Shown: positions 37,341 through 46,325, numbered from the stretch's first letter. The stretch: 64,000 nt of DNA from Rhodohalobacter barkolensis (GCF_002834295.1 NZ_PISP01000001.1:868001-932000), one strand, 5' to 3'. Translations and numbers: made by a program. Notes: generated by a model not told the origin, from the letters alone.

Positions 37341-38378
37341 TCAGGCTTTAGACACTTTTTGAGATTCTTTGATAAACTGATTCAATTTGCGCAAGGCTTC
37401 TCCTGTCTCAACGCTTTTAACGGCTTTACGATTTGCCTCTTCCAAAGTGTCGGTTGCCCCTGCAGCATGAATTGCAAATGCAGCGTTCAACGTTACAATA
37501 TTTCGTTGAGCGTCTGTAGATTCACCTTTCATAATATTTTTGATTATGCCAGCGTTTTTTTCCGCATCTCCACCCAAAAGCTCCTCGGGTTCAACCCATT
37601 CATAACCCAATGATTTAGGATCAAACGTTACAGATCCGTTTGAAAGATGAGATTGAAGCTCGAAAATTTCACTCTGCCCGGTCAAGGTCACTTCATCCAG
37701 TCCATCATGAGCGTTAAGAGTGTAGGCTCGTTTAGTGTCTAAATTTGCAAGAATTTGAGCCATCATACCGGCCGCTTCATGACTAAAGGCGCCAATCACC
37801 TGATTTTCCACATCTGCAGGATTTAAGAGAGGTCCCAGCATATTGAAAAAAGTTCTCAGTTTCATTGCCCTACGGGCCGGCATCACATACTTCATCGCAG
37901 GATGAAAATTCGGAGCAAACATAAAAACCATACCTGTTTCATTGAACATCTTTTCAGACTGTACTTTATTCAGGTTTGGAACAGCTCCCAGCTCCTCCAA
38001 TACATCATAACTCCCGCTTTTACTGGAAACACTTCGGTTTCCATGCTTTAATACCGGAACACCGGCTCCTGCTACTACAAACATTGCTGCAGTAGAAATA
38101 TTAAACGTTCCGGACTTATCACCTCCCGTTCCGCATAAATCAACCGCACCTTTTGTATCGACCTCCACTACAATTGAGGCTTCCCGCATCACTTCCACAA
38201 AAGCCGTTAACTCTACGACTGTTTCACCTTTTGTTCTCATTCCCATCAGAAATGCAGCAACCTCGGCGTCGGACGCATTCCCGTTCAGAATGCTTTTCAT
38301 TGCAAATGTAGCTTCTTCGGGAAGTAAATTTTCCTGTATAGATAATTTCTCTAATAACGCTGTAAACTCTTTACTCAA
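37341..38378 (-). CDS. trpD: Anthranilate phosphoribosyltransferase
   Basis: Transfers phosphoribose from PRPP to anthranilate; 345 aa. The KGxGG-type PRPP loop appears as DLCGTGGDKSGTFNIST, and the anthranilate site as KHGNRSVSSKSGSYDVLEELGA. The frame begins at a TTG (38378), because a stop lies four codons upstream and the next in-frame ATG would delete conserved helix alpha-1, so a TTG start is most likely. It is not fused to trpG, which lies 54 nt upstream. Confidence 0.95.
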   Translation of the reverse strand: MSKEFTALLEKLSIQENLLPEEATFAMKSILNGNASDAEVAAFLMGMRTKGETVVELTAFVEVMREASIVVEVDTKGAVDLCGTGGDKSGTFNISTAAMFVVAGAGVPVLKHGNRSVSSKSGSYDVLEELGAVPNLNKVQSEKMFNETGMVFMFAPNFHPAMKYVMPARRAMKLRTFFNMLGPLLNPADVENQVIGAFSHEAAGMMAQILANLDTKRAYTLNAHDGLDEVTLTGQSEIFELQSHLSNGSVTFDPKSLGYEWVEPEELLGGDAEKNAGIIKNIMKGESTDAQRNIVTLNAAFAIHAAGATDTLEEANRKAVKSVETGEALRKLNQFIKESQKVSKA

Positions 38379-38432
38379 AACAATTTATTCCAATTAAATA
38401 TTGATTTACTAAACAACTGATACACATTTGTT

Positions 38433-38996
38433 TCAACTCAAAATCCAGTTTTTAACAATCTTCGGACCCTCAGTAGTCAGTATGCTTTCGGGGTGAAACT
38501 GAATTCCTTCAATTGGGTACTCCTTGTGACGCACTCCCATGATAACATGATCATCTGTTTCTGCGGTAACTTCCAGTTCATCAGGAATCGTTGAGAAGTC
38601 TAAAGCAAGTGAATGATATCTTGTGGCGATAAAATGTTCATCCACATCCTTAAATACCGACTTCCCATCATGATTGATATTGGACGTTTTACCGTGCATC
38701 AGAGTAGGTGCGTGAACTACTTTAGCTCCAAACACATTCCCGATTGCCTGGTGCCCGAGGCAAACGCCCAAAATGGATATTTTCGATCCCAGTTCGCGAA
38801 TAACCTCCTCAGTTATCCCTGCATTTTCCGGTCTGCCTGGGCCGGGGGATATTAAAATTTTAGATGGGTTTAGTTCACGAATTTCATCCACAGTCATAGC
38901 ATCATTGCGAATCACTTTATAGTCATCCGTAACCGAGGCAACAATATGAACCAAGTTATAAGTAAAAGAGTCGTAATTATCGATAATTAAAACCAT
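38433..38996 (-). CDS. trpG: Anthranilate synthase glutamine amidotransferase component
   Basis: Class I glutaminase of 187 aa supplying ammonia to TrpE. The triad is visible: Cys in ILGVCLGHQAIG, then His and Glu in GIQFHPESILT. Similar PabA proteins serve folate synthesis and one amidotransferase may be shared, but its place in the trp operon favours TrpG. It follows trpS by 70 nt. Confidence 0.95.
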   Translation of the reverse strand: MVLIIDNYDSFTYNLVHIVASVTDDYKVIRNDAMTVDEIRELNPSKILISPGPGRPENAGITEEVIRELGSKISILGVCLGHQAIGNVFGAKVVHAPTLMHGKTSNINHDGKSVFKDVDEHFIATRYHSLALDFSTIPDELEVTAETDDHVIMGVRHKEYPIEGIQFHPESILTTEGPKIVKNWILS

Positions 38997-39066
38997 ATGC
39001 TAAAGGGTCGAACGGTCTGAGCAATAAGTAATGAGAAGGAATTCCACTTATTTTTAAAATTGATTG

Positions 39067-40062
39067 CTATGGGTACTGAAAACTTCTGAATAAACCTGTT
39101 GCAGAGCGAATCGGTTCCATTACCTCTTCTGCTCTTTCCCGTGCTTTAATTCCGCCTTCACGAAGAACATCGTTGACGTAACTCATATCGTTAGCAAGTT
39201 CTTTCCTTTTGCTTCTCGCATCTGCAAAATACTCTTCAATTAATCCGAGAAGCTCTTTTTTGGCATGACCGTAACCATATCCACCGGCTCTATACTTATC
39301 AGCTACTTCTTTCTGCTTATCCTTATCAGCAAAAAGTTTAATCAATGAGTAGACATTGCAGGTTTCGGGATCTTTTGGATCCTCAAGTGCGGTTGAGTCC
39401 GTTTGAATGGCCATAACCCGTTTTTTAAGGTCTTTCCCTTCCGCAAATATATTGATGGTGTTGTCGTATGATTTACTCATTTTTCTCCCATCAATTCCGG
39501 GTACCGTTGCAACACTTTTCACAATATACTCTTCCGGTATGCGAAGTAACTCTTCATCATATGCGCGATTGAGTTTACCGGCTAAATCACGCGAAATTTC
39601 AATATTTTGCTTTTGATCCTCACCTACGGGAACAAGATTTGAGTGGTATATCAGGATATCTGCTGCCTGCAAAATGGGATATGAGAATAATCCGATATTC
39701 GGACTCAGCCCATTGGCAATTTTATCTTTATAGGAGACGCCTTTCTCCATCAAAGAGACCGGGGTTAAACAACCCAGTATCCAAGCCAATTCTGTGGTTT
39801 GAGGTACATCAGACTGTGCAAAAAAAGTACATTTATCGGGATCAAGACCGAGAGCCAGGTAATCGAGAACTACATCTGTTGTATACTCTTTCAACAAATC
39901 TCCATCATTGAGTGATGTCAACGAATGATAATTGGCCAAAAAATAGAACGCATCTCCCTCCTCCTGCATCTTGATATGCTGACGCATGGCACCAAAATAG
40001 TTACCAATATGAAGTTTACCGGATGGCTGAATTCCTGATAAAATGGTTTTTTTCTTCGTCAT
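39067..40062 (-). CDS. trpS: Tryptophanyl-tRNA synthetase inside the trp operon
   Basis: Class I synthetase of 331 aa charging tRNA-Trp. The HIGH-type signature is GKLHIGNYFGAM and the second signature is GRKMSKSYDN; the length is normal for bacterial TrpRS. Its position between trpE (28 nt) and trpG (70 nt), downstream of a Trp-codon attenuator, is unusual. The enzyme that determines the level of charged tRNA-Trp would itself be induced when charging falls, forming a homeostatic loop. The coordinates leave no room for a large independent promoter region. Confidence 0.97.
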   Translation of the reverse strand: MTKKKTILSGIQPSGKLHIGNYFGAMRQHIKMQEEGDAFYFLANYHSLTSLNDGDLLKEYTTDVVLDYLALGLDPDKCTFFAQSDVPQTTELAWILGCLTPVSLMEKGVSYKDKIANGLSPNIGLFSYPILQAADILIYHSNLVPVGEDQKQNIEISRDLAGKLNRAYDEELLRIPEEYIVKSVATVPGIDGRKMSKSYDNTINIFAEGKDLKKRVMAIQTDSTALEDPKDPETCNVYSLIKLFADKDKQKEVADKYRAGGYGYGHAKKELLGLIEEYFADARSKRKELANDMSYVNDVLREGGIKARERAEEVMEPIRSATGLFRSFQYP

Positions 40063-40090
40063 GAGTAGATGTTTTTCTGTACTTATTGTG

Positions 40091-41557
40091 TTAAGTAATT
40101 TCTAAAGCTACGCTTAATGCTTCAATCAAAGCACCCGCTTTGTTCTTTGTCTCTTCAAATTCATTTGCGGGGTTACTGTCTGCAACAATTCCCGCACCGG
40201 CCTGAATAAAAACAGATTGATCTGTTACCACCATTGTGCGAATGGCAATACAGGTATCCATATTTCCGGAAAAGTCGAAGTAACCAACCGCACCGGCATA
40301 AGGTCCGCGTTTGGTAGGTTCAAGTTCATCAATAATTTCCATTGCCCTGATTTTTGGAGCCCCGCTAACCGTTCCGGCCGGGAAACACTGTTTTAGTGCA
40401 TCAACTGAACTTTGATCATCAGAAAGTTCTCCAACCACATCTGATACGATATGCATTACATGAGAAAATCGTTCAATGGCCATATTTCTTTCCAATTTGA
40501 CGCTGCCCGATTTACAAACCCTGGAGAGATCATTCCGCCCCAGATCAACCAGCATAATGTGCTCAGCTATCTCTTTCGGATCATTTTTTAATTCCTCTTC
40601 CAGTGCCAGATCTTCTTCATGCGTTTTTCCTCTCGGACGTGTTCCGGCAATTGGGAGCAGGCGGGCTTCTCTGTTTGTAGTCCGAACCAGTACTTCCGGC
40701 GAAGATCCCACCAATGTAAAGTCATCAAATTCAAGAAAAAAGAGATAGGGAGATGGATTTACCATTCGAAGAGCTCGATAAAGTGTAAATTTATCGCCCT
40801 TAAATGGCACCTCAAATCGCTGAGATAGTACGACCTGAAATATGTCGCCTTCATAAATGTATTCTTTTGCTCTATTTACAATTTCATGAAAGCGAGTCTC
40901 TACAATATTGCTTTTCAATTGATCCGTTTGCAGCTCAAAGTGTCCTGTTGCCTCCGGATAACGATTCGCTTTTTGCTCCATCTCATCAAGAGCTTTCTGT
41001 GCTTTCTTGTATTCTTGTTCAAGATCAGACTCTTTATTCACGAAAACCGTTTTCATTAACACAATCTGCTGCTTCACGTGATCAAATGCATACACTTCAT
41101 CATAAAAAGCCCAGATTGCCTCTGGCAGATTTAAATCGTCTTTTGGTGTATTGGGCAGTACTTCGACCTCACGCACAGTATCATACGATGAGAAACCAAC
41201 AGCCCCGCCCGTTAACCTGGGAAGTTCAGGTAATCTGGGTTCGCTGTGTTTAGATGTCAAACGCTCTAAAGCCGAAAAATAGTCCTCAGAAATTGATTCG
41301 GGTGAAGATTTCCCTTCACTTTTCAATGTAACATCGTTTCCATCAAAGGAGAGTATTTGATAAGGATTTGAGCCTAAAAATGAGTATCTGGCAAGATTTT
41401 CACCCCCTTCAACCGATTCAAATAAAAATGGGTAGGTAGCACCGTCTCTGATTGATAGAAAAAGTGAAACCGGGGTCAAAATATCAGCCATCATTCTGCG
41501 GTACACGGGAATGGCCGTAAATCTGTCTGCTAATTCCTTAAACTTTTTAAAATCCAT
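40091..41557 (-). CDS. trpE: Anthranilate synthase component I
   Basis: Chorismate-utilising enzyme of 488 aa from the ATG at 41557; the longer frame starting in the attenuator is not real. The N-terminal regulatory region keeps a feedback-site block ([19 protein letters not shown], with Phe where LLES is usual), so tryptophan inhibition is probably retained. The catalytic C-terminal half has [49 protein letters not shown] and [24 protein letters not shown]. First structural gene of the operon, 12 nt downstream of the leader terminator's T tract. Confidence 0.96.
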   Translation of the reverse strand: MDFKKFKELADRFTAIPVYRRMMADILTPVSLFLSIRDGATYPFLFESVEGGENLARYSFLGSNPYQILSFDGNDVTLKSEGKSSPESISEDYFSALERLTSKHSEPRLPELPRLTGGAVGFSSYDTVREVEVLPNTPKDDLNLPEAIWAFYDEVYAFDHVKQQIVLMKTVFVNKESDLEQEYKKAQKALDEMEQKANRYPEATGHFELQTDQLKSNIVETRFHEIVNRAKEYIYEGDIFQVVLSQRFEVPFKGDKFTLYRALRMVNPSPYLFFLEFDDFTLVGSSPEVLVRTTNREARLLPIAGTRPRGKTHEEDLALEEELKNDPKEIAEHIMLVDLGRNDLSRVCKSGSVKLERNMAIERFSHVMHIVSDVVGELSDDQSSVDALKQCFPAGTVSGAPKIRAMEIIDELEPTKRGPYAGAVGYFDFSGNMDTCIAIRTMVVTDQSVFIQAGAGIVADSNPANEFEETKNKAGALIEALSVALEIT

Positions 41558-41568
41558 AATATTTAAAT

Positions 41569-41603
41569 AAAAAAACCCGCTTCCGTAATACGGCAGCGGG
41601 TTT
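41569..41603 (-). terminator. trp operon attenuator (intrinsic terminator, segments 3:4)
   Basis: On the minus strand AAACCCGCTGCCG (41603-41591) pairs with CGGAAGCGGGTTT (41585-41573) around loop TATTA with one G-A mismatch, followed by seven T residues (41575-41569). Segment 3 (41599-41591, CCGCTGCCG) can instead pair with CGGCAGTGG at 41650-41642 in the leader coding region (eight Watson-Crick pairs and one G-U), forming an antiterminator. This is the arrangement of a ribosome-mediated attenuator. Confidence 0.93.
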
Positions 41604-41630
41604 AACAAATCTTTCTAAAACGTAATTACA

Positions 41631-41702
41631 TCATAGTGATTCCACTGCCGAATATTTTCGCGCGGGCCACCACCAACTGTTATGTACGTTTTGCTTATTC
41701 AT
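41631..41702 (-). CDS. trpL: trp operon leader peptide with Trp-Trp-Trp
   Basis: A 23-residue ORF (ATG 41702, TGA 41631-41633) encoding MNKQNVHNSWWWPARKYSAV followed by ESL. Three consecutive TGG codons lie at 41675-41667. A ribosome stalled there would leave segment 2 (41650-41642) free to pair with segment 3 and prevent the terminator; one that reaches the stop codon at 41631 would mask segment 2 and let the terminator form. Three tandem Trp codons in 23 are far above expectation for this rare residue, and the position directly before the attenuator of a trp operon makes the function clear. No strong Shine-Dalgarno sequence is visible, as for most genes here. Confidence 0.93.
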   Translation of the reverse strand: MNKQNVHNSWWWPARKYSAVESL

Positions 41703-41749
41703 ACAGGAAGAAACTATTGCTTGAAGAAATGAAATGCAACTGAAATGTT

Positions 41750-41777
41750 GAAGATTATCGGCTTTCAGTTATTTCAA
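41750..41777 (-). promoter_or_regulatory. Candidate trp operon promoter (Bacteroidota-like -33/-7)
   Basis: On the minus strand TTG at 41777-41775, a 17-base spacer and TAATCTTC at 41757-41750 resemble the TTTG/TAnnTTTG pattern of Bacteroidota sigma factors, though the -7 element matches only in part. Transcription would begin some 40-45 nt before the leader ATG, a suitable length for a leader. Confidence 0.35.
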
Positions 41778-41820
41778 GTTGTAAATGGATATTCACATAA
41801 AACCCTTCAATAAGTCAGGT

Positions 41821-41856
41821 TAAAAAAAGCCGATCTCAACTTAATGAGATCGGCTT
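41821..41856 (-). terminator. Rho-independent terminator upstream of the trp leader
   Basis: The minus strand carries AGCCGATCTCA / TGAGATCGGCT (11-bp perfect stem, 6-base loop) followed by a run of T residues. It terminates transcription of the upstream coiled-coil membrane protein gene, isolating it from the trp operon. Confidence 0.92.
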
Positions 41857-41883
41857 CAAATGCTTTAATGTCTAAATCAGACT

Positions 41884-43104
41884 TTAGCTTTTCTTGGTTA
41901 CTAAAAGTACTACCAATCCAATGATAACAGCAAGACTGATCAGGAACAGGATAAACATCAGGTTAGATGTTGGAGGTGCATTTTCACCCCATGTACCAAG
42001 TTCTACATCAATCTCAGCCATTTGAGATGGGGAGAGAACATCACCCTGAACCAATACCTCGCCCCACTGTCCTTTAACAGTAGAATTCCAGAAATTGGCA
42101 AAGTTTCTGTATGTCTCGTAATCCTCTTCACTATTTGATTCAACAGCTGCCTGAGAAGATTCTCTCACGTATACTCCAAGTGCATCAATAAATTCATCGG
42201 AACCGGTAAATGAGTCTAACTCAATACCGTTCTGATTGAACGATGTTGACAGCGCATTCCAGAGTTTATTGTCTATACTTGCCTGCCAAGCTGCGAGCAT
42301 ATCAGAAACTTCCTGACGCTCTTGTACCGGAGAATCCGGTGCAAATGTATTAGTCAGTTGGTCACCGATTCTGTCCCACACATCAGCGAAATAGCCGTGC
42401 TGCGCGCGCATACCCAGATAGTCGGCAGATGAGAGGTCTGAACCCTGATCTGCAATATTTGTGTATTCTGAAATGATAGTCTTCAGAACTTCAACCGGAT
42501 TATCTTCCATGCGCTCTGCTGCATCAGCAATCTCAGACTGTGTTGAAGAGTCCATTGATTGATACTTCGTCATCAGATTTTCTAAAAATTCTGTTACGAA
42601 AGCATCTCGCTGTTCCAGATTCTGTCTGTACTGACGAATCAGTGCGGCCTGTCTTCGCTCATTTGCTGAAGAACGGTCGAGTTGCTCTTTAAGATCAGCT
42701 TGCTCCTCGTCCAGTTCAGTCATTTGTCCCCTGAATTGATCCAGATCTTCCATCAATCCGCGGATGCGCTCATTAAGCTCTTCAATTACAGTAATGTTTT
42801 GATCGGAAGCTGCATAGCGGCTTCTCAAATCATCCATTCTTTCTGAAAAGGTATCAGGATATATAGCGGCATCAATAATTGATGAGTATTCGGAATAATC
42901 TGCTTCCAATGCATCAATATCGGCATTTAAGCCTTCGAGGTCTTCTGAACTAACTGCGTTATCTACCCGGTTAACGAGTTCTGAGTAGTCTGCCCTGAAG
43001 TCTTCCTGAATTTGATAATCAGACTCCTGAGCAACAACTGTTGAACTAACAACGAATAAAAGAGCAGCTAATATAGAGAGTGAATTGTAAATTGTTTTCT
43101 TCAT
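41884..43104 (-). CDS. Secreted coiled-coil protein with C-terminal membrane anchor (unknown)
   Basis: A 406-residue protein with a cleavable signal peptide (about 1-26, ending VVAQES), a long acidic helical/coiled-coil region (about 90-190, DLDQFRGQMTELDEEQADLK), a helical domain and a C-terminal transmembrane segment (about 383-404, LMFILFLISLAVIIGLVVLL) with a short KKS tail. It would therefore span the periplasm as a bitopic inner-membrane protein. I do not recognise a family. It follows a lipoprotein gene by 12 nt, so the two probably act together in the envelope. Ends at its own terminator. Confidence 0.75.
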   Translation of the reverse strand: MKKTIYNSLSILAALLFVVSSTVVAQESDYQIQEDFRADYSELVNRVDNAVSSEDLEGLNADIDALEADYSEYSSIIDAAIYPDTFSERMDDLRSRYAASDQNITVIEELNERIRGLMEDLDQFRGQMTELDEEQADLKEQLDRSSANERRQAALIRQYRQNLEQRDAFVTEFLENLMTKYQSMDSSTQSEIADAAERMEDNPVEVLKTIISEYTNIADQGSDLSSADYLGMRAQHGYFADVWDRIGDQLTNTFAPDSPVQERQEVSDMLAAWQASIDNKLWNALSTSFNQNGIELDSFTGSDEFIDALGVYVRESSQAAVESNSEEDYETYRNFANFWNSTVKGQWGEVLVQGDVLSPSQMAEIDVELGTWGENAPPTSNLMFILFLISLAVIIGLVVLLVTKKS

Positions 43105-43116
43105 TGTATTAGTCTC

Positions 43117-43566
43117 TTAGTTTCGTCCTTCGTGATTCAGATTATAGGTGTCGCCGGATGCTCTGTCAACGAGTTCGATAAAGCCATCACGCTGATTAAA
43201 AGCCGGTTGTCCCAACCCCTGCTCTGTAATCTCGATTTTATTTTCCAGTTTCAGTTCGCCTTCATCAGTTTCAAAAACATATACGTTGTTGAAACCGGCA
43301 GCGGTAACAAAGTAGTAACCCGCATTGTTGCGAATCAGACGAATTTCATCAACGGATGAAGTTCCCTCTTCTTCCAGAAGATTCGATACGTTGAACTTGA
43401 TTGCATATCGCTGGTCGTGAACGTCATTATTAGAATCCGGACTCAGCACGCTTTCAATCGGCTGTGAATAGTCTACATTCTGAATAACTAACGAAGGTCC
43501 ACAAGCTGCAGCGCCAAACAAGATAGCAACACACATTGCGAGTGTGGTAATTGTTGGTTTTGCCAT
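43117..43566 (-). CDS. Small lipoprotein of unknown function
   Basis: A 149-residue predicted lipoprotein: signal peptide about 1-22 with lipobox GAAAC and Cys at about 22, then a beta-rich mature domain. No family recognised. Weakly repetitive IRLIRNNAGYYFVTAAGFNNVYVFETDEGELKL suggests a beta-propeller-like or immunoglobulin-like strand pattern, but it is too short to be a full propeller. It is separated by 12 nt from the coiled-coil membrane protein gene and probably forms a two-gene operon with it. Confidence 0.75.
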   Translation of the reverse strand: MAKPTITTLAMCVAILFGAAACGPSLVIQNVDYSQPIESVLSPDSNNDVHDQRYAIKFNVSNLLEEEGTSSVDEIRLIRNNAGYYFVTAAGFNNVYVFETDEGELKLENKIEITEQGLGQPAFNQRDGFIELVDRASGDTYNLNHEGRN

Positions 43567-43629
43567 AGTAGTTAGTTTATGATGTTTTAGTGATTATTGG
43601 TTTATATTCAAAAGATGTTCTTTTGTTTC

Positions 43630-44178
43630 TTAAACGCTTAGAATAGAGTGAAATGGGATCGTTTGATCAAGATTTTCTCGCCCATTTAAAATTTCTATTT
43701 CCATAACAAATGAATAACCGACGATATTTCCGCCCAATTTTTCGATTAATTTTGTAGCGGCCATTGAAGATCCTCCGGTGGCAACCAGATCGTCATGAAT
43801 CAGTACATTATCCCCCGGGTTGATGGAGTCTGTATGAACTTCAAGGATATCTGTTCCATATTCAAGTTTATATTCTACAGATACGGTTTCTGCCGGTAAT
43901 TTTTTGGGTTTCCGAATAGGAATAAATCCGGCATGAAGATCTTGGGCCAGGTTGGTACCGAATAAAAATCCCCGAGATTCCAATCCGGCAACATAATCAA
44001 TATGATGACCCCGAAAAGGTTCTGCTAACATTCTGGATGTGAGTTCGAGAAGATATCTGTCATTCAGCAAAGGCGTAATATCCTTATAGACAATTCCTTT
44101 TTTTGGAAAATCTTTCACCGAACGAATATTATCTTTCAGTATCTTCTTCAGTGAACTGTGAGTATCAGTTAATGACAT
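43630..44178 (-). CDS. apt: Adenine phosphoribosyltransferase
   Basis: Salvages adenine to AMP with PRPP; 182 aa from the ATG at 44178 (four codons after an in-frame TTG). The family blocks DFPKKGIVYKDITPLL, AGLESRGFLFG, IRKPKKLPAETVSVEYKLEYG and the PRPP loop VLIHDDLVATGGSSMA are present. Length and motifs are standard. The gene is divergent from tadA and upstream of the small lipoprotein gene by about 60 nt. Confidence 0.96.
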   Translation of the reverse strand: MSLTDTHSSLKKILKDNIRSVKDFPKKGIVYKDITPLLNDRYLLELTSRMLAEPFRGHHIDYVAGLESRGFLFGTNLAQDLHAGFIPIRKPKKLPAETVSVEYKLEYGTDILEVHTDSINPGDNVLIHDDLVATGGSSMAATKLIEKLGGNIVGYSFVMEIEILNGRENLDQTIPFHSILSV

Positions 44179-44251
44179 CCCCTTTACCAATCCCGTTGTA
44201 AATTTTTTACGAATAATTATAAAGGACTAAACATAATATTTTTTGGCGCAA

Positions 44252-44728
44252 ATGTTTAATGGAAATAGCCCTATTCATAAAAATTTTCACAATAACTTTA
44301 TGCTTCAGGCTTTTTTGTTGGCCGAAAAAGCTTTTAAGCAAGATGAAATACCTGTAGGAGCTGTTGTTGTACAGGAAAACAGGATTGTAGGCAGAGGATA
44401 TAATCAGGTTGAACAACTCAAAGATCCCACCGCTCATGCAGAAATGATTGCAATCACTGCCGCCTGTGATACACTCTCGACGAAATATCTGACCGATTGT
44501 ACACTTTACGTAACGTTGGAGCCTTGTACAATGTGCAGTGGGGCTATTGTATGGTCTAAACTGAAGCGCGTTGTTTTTGGCGCATTGGATGAGCAGTCCG
44601 GCGGATGTGGTTCACAGTTCAATATTGCTCAAAACAAAAATTTGAACCACCAAACTGAAGTTATTCACGGCATCATGGAAGAAGATTGTCGCTATCTCCT
44701 GAAAAAGTTTTTTGAAGCGAGACGTTAA
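44252..44728 (+). CDS. tadA: tRNA-specific adenosine deaminase (A34)
   Basis: Zinc deaminase converting A34 to inosine in tRNA-Arg(ACG). About 158 aa from the ATG at 44252 (an in-frame TTG lies three codons upstream). The zinc site is His/catalytic Glu in PTAHAEMIAI and the two cysteines in LEPCTMCSGAIVW. GRGYNQVEQLKDPTAHAEM and FGALDEQSGGCGS are typical of TadA rather than cytidine deaminase or RibD. It converges on the DedA fusion gene, eight nucleotides apart. Confidence 0.95.
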   Translation: MFNGNSPIHKNFHNNFMLQAFLLAEKAFKQDEIPVGAVVVQENRIVGRGYNQVEQLKDPTAHAEMIAITAACDTLSTKYLTDCTLYVTLEPCTMCSGAIVWSKLKRVVFGALDEQSGGCGSQFNIAQNKNLNHQTEVIHGIMEEDCRYLLKKFFEARR

Positions 44729-44735
44729 GAACGTT

Positions 44736-46319
44736 TTACCTCCCCCACTTTTGCCAATACCGAGACCATTTTACCAACAGACGTCTTCTTCCTCGAACGG
44801 TTGTCATCGGTATACCCACTTTAACCACCAAATAAATGATTAAAACAGTAAATAACAGAATCCAGAATGCATAATCCTGATAAACGCTGAGATATTGAAT
44901 CATTGGTTGACCAATTAAAACGGTAATGCCAACCAATAGAGGCGTCCACACAGCTATTGATATGAAAAAGTAAATAAAGAATTTTTTAAAGCTTGATTTT
45001 AACAAGCCTGCAGCAAAATACATCGGAAATCGAGCTCCCGGAATAAACCGCGCAACAAACAGGAGTTCCATCCCATACATTTCATATAGATTTTGAGCCC
45101 TGTTCAGATCATCCTCTTTGATGAGCCACTTAAAAGGAATTCTTTTTAATGCAGGATTACCCACCTTTTTACCCAGCCAATAAATATTTGTATCCAGAAT
45201 CAAAATTCCTAAAAAGCAGCTCAAAACTGCATAAAAGAATGGCAGAATACCTGCAGCTGTGAGCAGTCCGGCAGCAATTACCGCTAGATCTTCACTAAAA
45301 ATGGTAAAAGACATGATGAGTAAAATAATAACGATCAGTGCTTTGCCCTGTAGTGCTTCAATATCTTCTGCATTGAAGGGTTCTTCTGCCTTTTTAATCC
45401 GTTCCTCAGATGCAGAGTCTTTTGTTATCGCACGCTGATTTTCAACATCATCCAGAAACAGGTTAATTTCATTTGACCACCGATTGTGATTTAATAAATT
45501 ATTATTTTGATCTCCCTCAAAAAATATCAGTTTACTTTGAGGAATTAATCGATATGTCTCCTTTGCAGTTGAAAGCGGTACGTTCTGATCATTTTCTGCA
45601 TGGACTATCAACACCGGCTGATCCAGTTTCTTTACATCATCACGAAAATCTCTTTGATCCAGATTCCTCATGGCATCAACATAGTTAATGTTAAACTTTT
45701 GTTGATGATATCTGCCGAAATGAGGAAAGGTATATTTGTAGAGATTCAAAAACGGGCGTGACAAACTGTAGAGAGATCTGTTGATATGATGATTGCCCAA
45801 AAATCGCAATTCCTGTACTCCCAAAGAACCGATTAAAATTAGGCTCTGCACTCGATCCTGAGATTTTAGGGCTGACTCAACTGCTACCAACCCTCCATAT
45901 CCATTTCCTGCTAAATGAAAATTATCAATCTGAAGATGAGCTACAAATCGATCCAGAATATCTGCTTTACTTTCAACGGTAAATCGATCTGAGTTTGTGC
46001 CGTTTTGCAGTGAATTTAATTCCGGGATGATCACATGATACTTTTCACTCAACTTCTCAGCTATCGGAAGAATGGCGTCGTATTCATAATAAACGTCCGG
46101 AATGATGATAAGTGTAGATTTACTTCGTTCATTCTCAGTTCCTAATTCATGAAATATAAATTCAGTTTGATGATCATCTACTTGGATCGTTTCACTTTTC
46201 TGATACTTTCCCGGTATCTCGGGAAAGGTAAATTTGATTTGCACAAACCACGACATCCCCAAAAGAAAAAGGTACATTACGAATAACCAAACCAGGATAT
46301 ATCTATTTCTCTTAATCAA
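44736..46319 (-). CDS. Fusion of degenerate alpha/beta hydrolase and DedA/VTT membrane domain
   Basis: A 527-residue fusion. One transmembrane anchor (about 7-26) precedes an alpha/beta-hydrolase domain (about 55-295) and, after a linker, a DedA-type SNARE-associated/VTT domain (about 325-505) with the conserved GARFPMYFAAG and FVARFIPGAR segments near 420-437. The hydrolase elbow is GNGYG (138-142), so the catalytic Ser is replaced by Gly140 (codon GGA). The usual final His neighbourhood reads FEGDQNNNLL, also without His at the expected site, though Asp244 survives. DedA proteins scramble or flip lipids such as undecaprenyl phosphate or phosphatidylethanolamine; the degenerate hydrolase may be a binding module. 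It uses TTG or an ATG at 46277 and follows the acyltransferase by six nucleotides. Confidence 0.83.
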   Translation of the reverse strand: MIKRNRYILVWLFVMYLFLLGMSWFVQIKFTFPEIPGKYQKSETIQVDDHQTEFIFHELGTENERSKSTLIIIPDVYYEYDAILPIAEKLSEKYHVIIPELNSLQNGTNSDRFTVESKADILDRFVAHLQIDNFHLAGNGYGGLVAVESALKSQDRVQSLILIGSLGVQELRFLGNHHINRSLYSLSRPFLNLYKYTFPHFGRYHQQKFNINYVDAMRNLDQRDFRDDVKKLDQPVLIVHAENDQNVPLSTAKETYRLIPQSKLIFFEGDQNNNLLNHNRWSNEINLFLDDVENQRAITKDSASEERIKKAEEPFNAEDIEALQGKALIVIILLIMSFTIFSEDLAVIAAGLLTAAGILPFFYAVLSCFLGILILDTNIYWLGKKVGNPALKRIPFKWLIKEDDLNRAQNLYEMYGMELLFVARFIPGARFPMYFAAGLLKSSFKKFFIYFFISIAVWTPLLVGITVLIGQPMIQYLSVYQDYAFWILLFTVLIIYLVVKVGIPMTTVRGRRRLLVKWSRYWQKWGR

Positions 46320-46325
46320 TGACTT

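Noticed and set aside
41558-41608. Longer TTG start of trpE inside the attenuator
   Set aside because: The extra 17 codons would be translated from the terminator hairpin; the ATG at 41557 matches the normal N terminus.
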